The position numbers were made by a program, and so were the translations under genes. The notes under the pieces were generated by a model, which worked only from the letters and a program-made list of their open reading frames with translations, did no database searches and was not told the origin of the DNA. Source: a candidate division Hyd24-12 bacterium UBA5074 (GTDB taxonomy: Bacteria > Fermentibacterota > Fermentibacteria > Fermentibacterales > Fermentibacteraceae). Taken from it: a stretch of DNA of 15,173 nucleotides. The stretch spans positions 8,340-23,512 of the forward strand of contig DIAQ01000024.1 in assembly GCA_002414865.1 (NCBI GenBank), read 5' to 3'. Shown here one piece after another: positions 14,551 to 15,173 of this stretch (within the stretch, counting starts at the first letter, position 1; each line of letters opens with the position of its first letter).

Positions 14551-15173
14551 GGGAAGCCCTCCGCGTCTATCTGGTCACCGACCCGGTGCTCGCGGGGCCT
14601 GGAAGGCTCGAGCGGGTGTGCGTGGAGGCGGTCGAGGCGGGCGTGCGAATCGTCCAGATCAGGGACAAGACCGCCTCGCATGGCGAACTGGTCGGGCAGG
14701 CTCTCCGCTTCGTGCGGATGCTGCACCCCCTCGGAGCCTTCGTCATAGTGGACGACGACGTGCAGGCGGCGGTCGAGGCCGGAGCGGACGGCGCCCATGT
14801 CGGGCAGTGCGACATGCCTGCGGAGGCAGCGAGGAGAGCCCTCGGGCCGGACCGCATACTGGGGGTGTCCGTCCGCACCTCGGGAGAGGCCGCGGCCGCG
14901 GAGGCCGCGGGTGCCGACTATGTCGCGGCCAACCTTGTCTTCCCCACGGGCACGAAGACGGATATCGACGAGCCCCTGGGGCTCGCTGGGGTCTCGCGCC
15001 TGAGGATGTCCACCCGGCTGCCGCTGGTGGCCATCGGCGGCATCGATCCCGCGAACGCGCTCGATGTCGTGGAGGCAGGGGCCGACGGGCTCGCCGTGGG
15101 GTCGGCCATACTCTGCGCCGCAGAGGGGGGGGAGGGTGTCTCGGGCCTCTTTAGGGGCGCTGAGACAGGCTGT
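14529..15173 (+). CDS. thiE: Thiamine phosphate synthase (partial, runs off window)
   Basis: The frame encodes ThiE, which joins HMP-PP and thiazole phosphate to give thiamine phosphate. Motifs in order are RVYLVTDP, RIVQIRDKTAS, VDDDVQAAVEAGADGAHVGQCDMP, GVSVRTSGEAAAAEAAGADYVAANLVFPTGTKTD and LPLVAIGGIDPANALDVVEAGADGLAVGSAI, covering the phosphate- and pyrophosphate-binding loops. No stop occurs before the window end. There is no ATG, GTG or TTG between the in-frame stop at 14451 and the conserved core, so I place the start at CTG 14529, with purine-rich GAAGAGAG a few bases upstream; CTG 14547 is the alternative. It overlaps the thiM end by 22 bases in another frame. A frameshift-type fusion to thiM or a sequence error at the junction cannot be excluded. 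Confidence 0.88.
   Translation, partial: MAEIAGLREALRVYLVTDPVLAGPGRLERVCVEAVEAGVRIVQIRDKTASHGELVGQALRFVRMLHPLGAFVIVDDDVQAAVEAGADGAHVGQCDMPAEAARRALGPDRILGVSVRTSGEAAAAEAAGADYVAANLVFPTGTKTDIDEPLGLAGVSRLRMSTRLPLVAIGGIDPANALDVVEAGADGLAVGSAILCAAEGGEGVSGLFRGAETGC

Noticed and set aside
14495..15154. 219-residue plus-strand frame overlapping thiE
   Set aside because: Wrong frame; the neighbouring frame carries all ThiE motifs, while this one is Arg/Gly-rich without motifs.

Overview
This is a GC-rich bacterial chromosome segment of ordinary gene density. I see no phage, IS, CRISPR, tRNA or rRNA signals. The organism is a diderm: there are an outer-membrane polysaccharide export protein, a beta-barrel protein ending in Phe, and two lipoproteins. 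Secreted proteins with FN3-like modules, short paralogous families and repeat proteins suggest an uncultured lineage near the Fibrobacteres-Chlorobi-Bacteroidetes group (for example Fermentibacterota or Eisenbacteria). That placement is inference from protein style only.

Layout. The left end holds the 3' part of rsgA (+), whose end overlaps the end of a leftward cluster. That cluster reads argF, then a Wza-like SLBB export protein, then a Wzz-like chain-length/co-polymerase protein, with the last two translationally coupled. Next come a small RRM RNA-binding protein with its own promoter, a leader of about 250 nt and a terminator, and a two-helix membrane protein of unknown function.

From 5.4 to 8.9 kb there is an apparent four-gene leftward operon for envelope proteins: an FN3-type lipoprotein, two class A beta-lactamase-fold proteins that have lost the catalytic motifs, and an outer-membrane beta-barrel protein. 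It is closed by a strong terminator at 5416-5454. To its right sits a second lipoprotein, a paralog of the first. It has a near-perfect sigma70 promoter and its own terminator, so it is probably an abundant monocistronic product.

From 9.85 to 13.64 kb a GT-C-like polytopic membrane protein precedes a 796-residue protein with about 12 copies of a D-x-S-G-N-D-x-Y repeat followed by HEAT-like repeats. The right end is a rightward thiM-thiE pair for thiamine salvage and synthesis. thiE lacks any ATG, GTG or TTG start and runs off the window.

The most unusual content is the cluster of envelope proteins between 5.4 and 12.2 kb: the pseudo-beta-lactamase pair, the lipoprotein paralogs and the repeat protein. 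The flanking genes are housekeeping.
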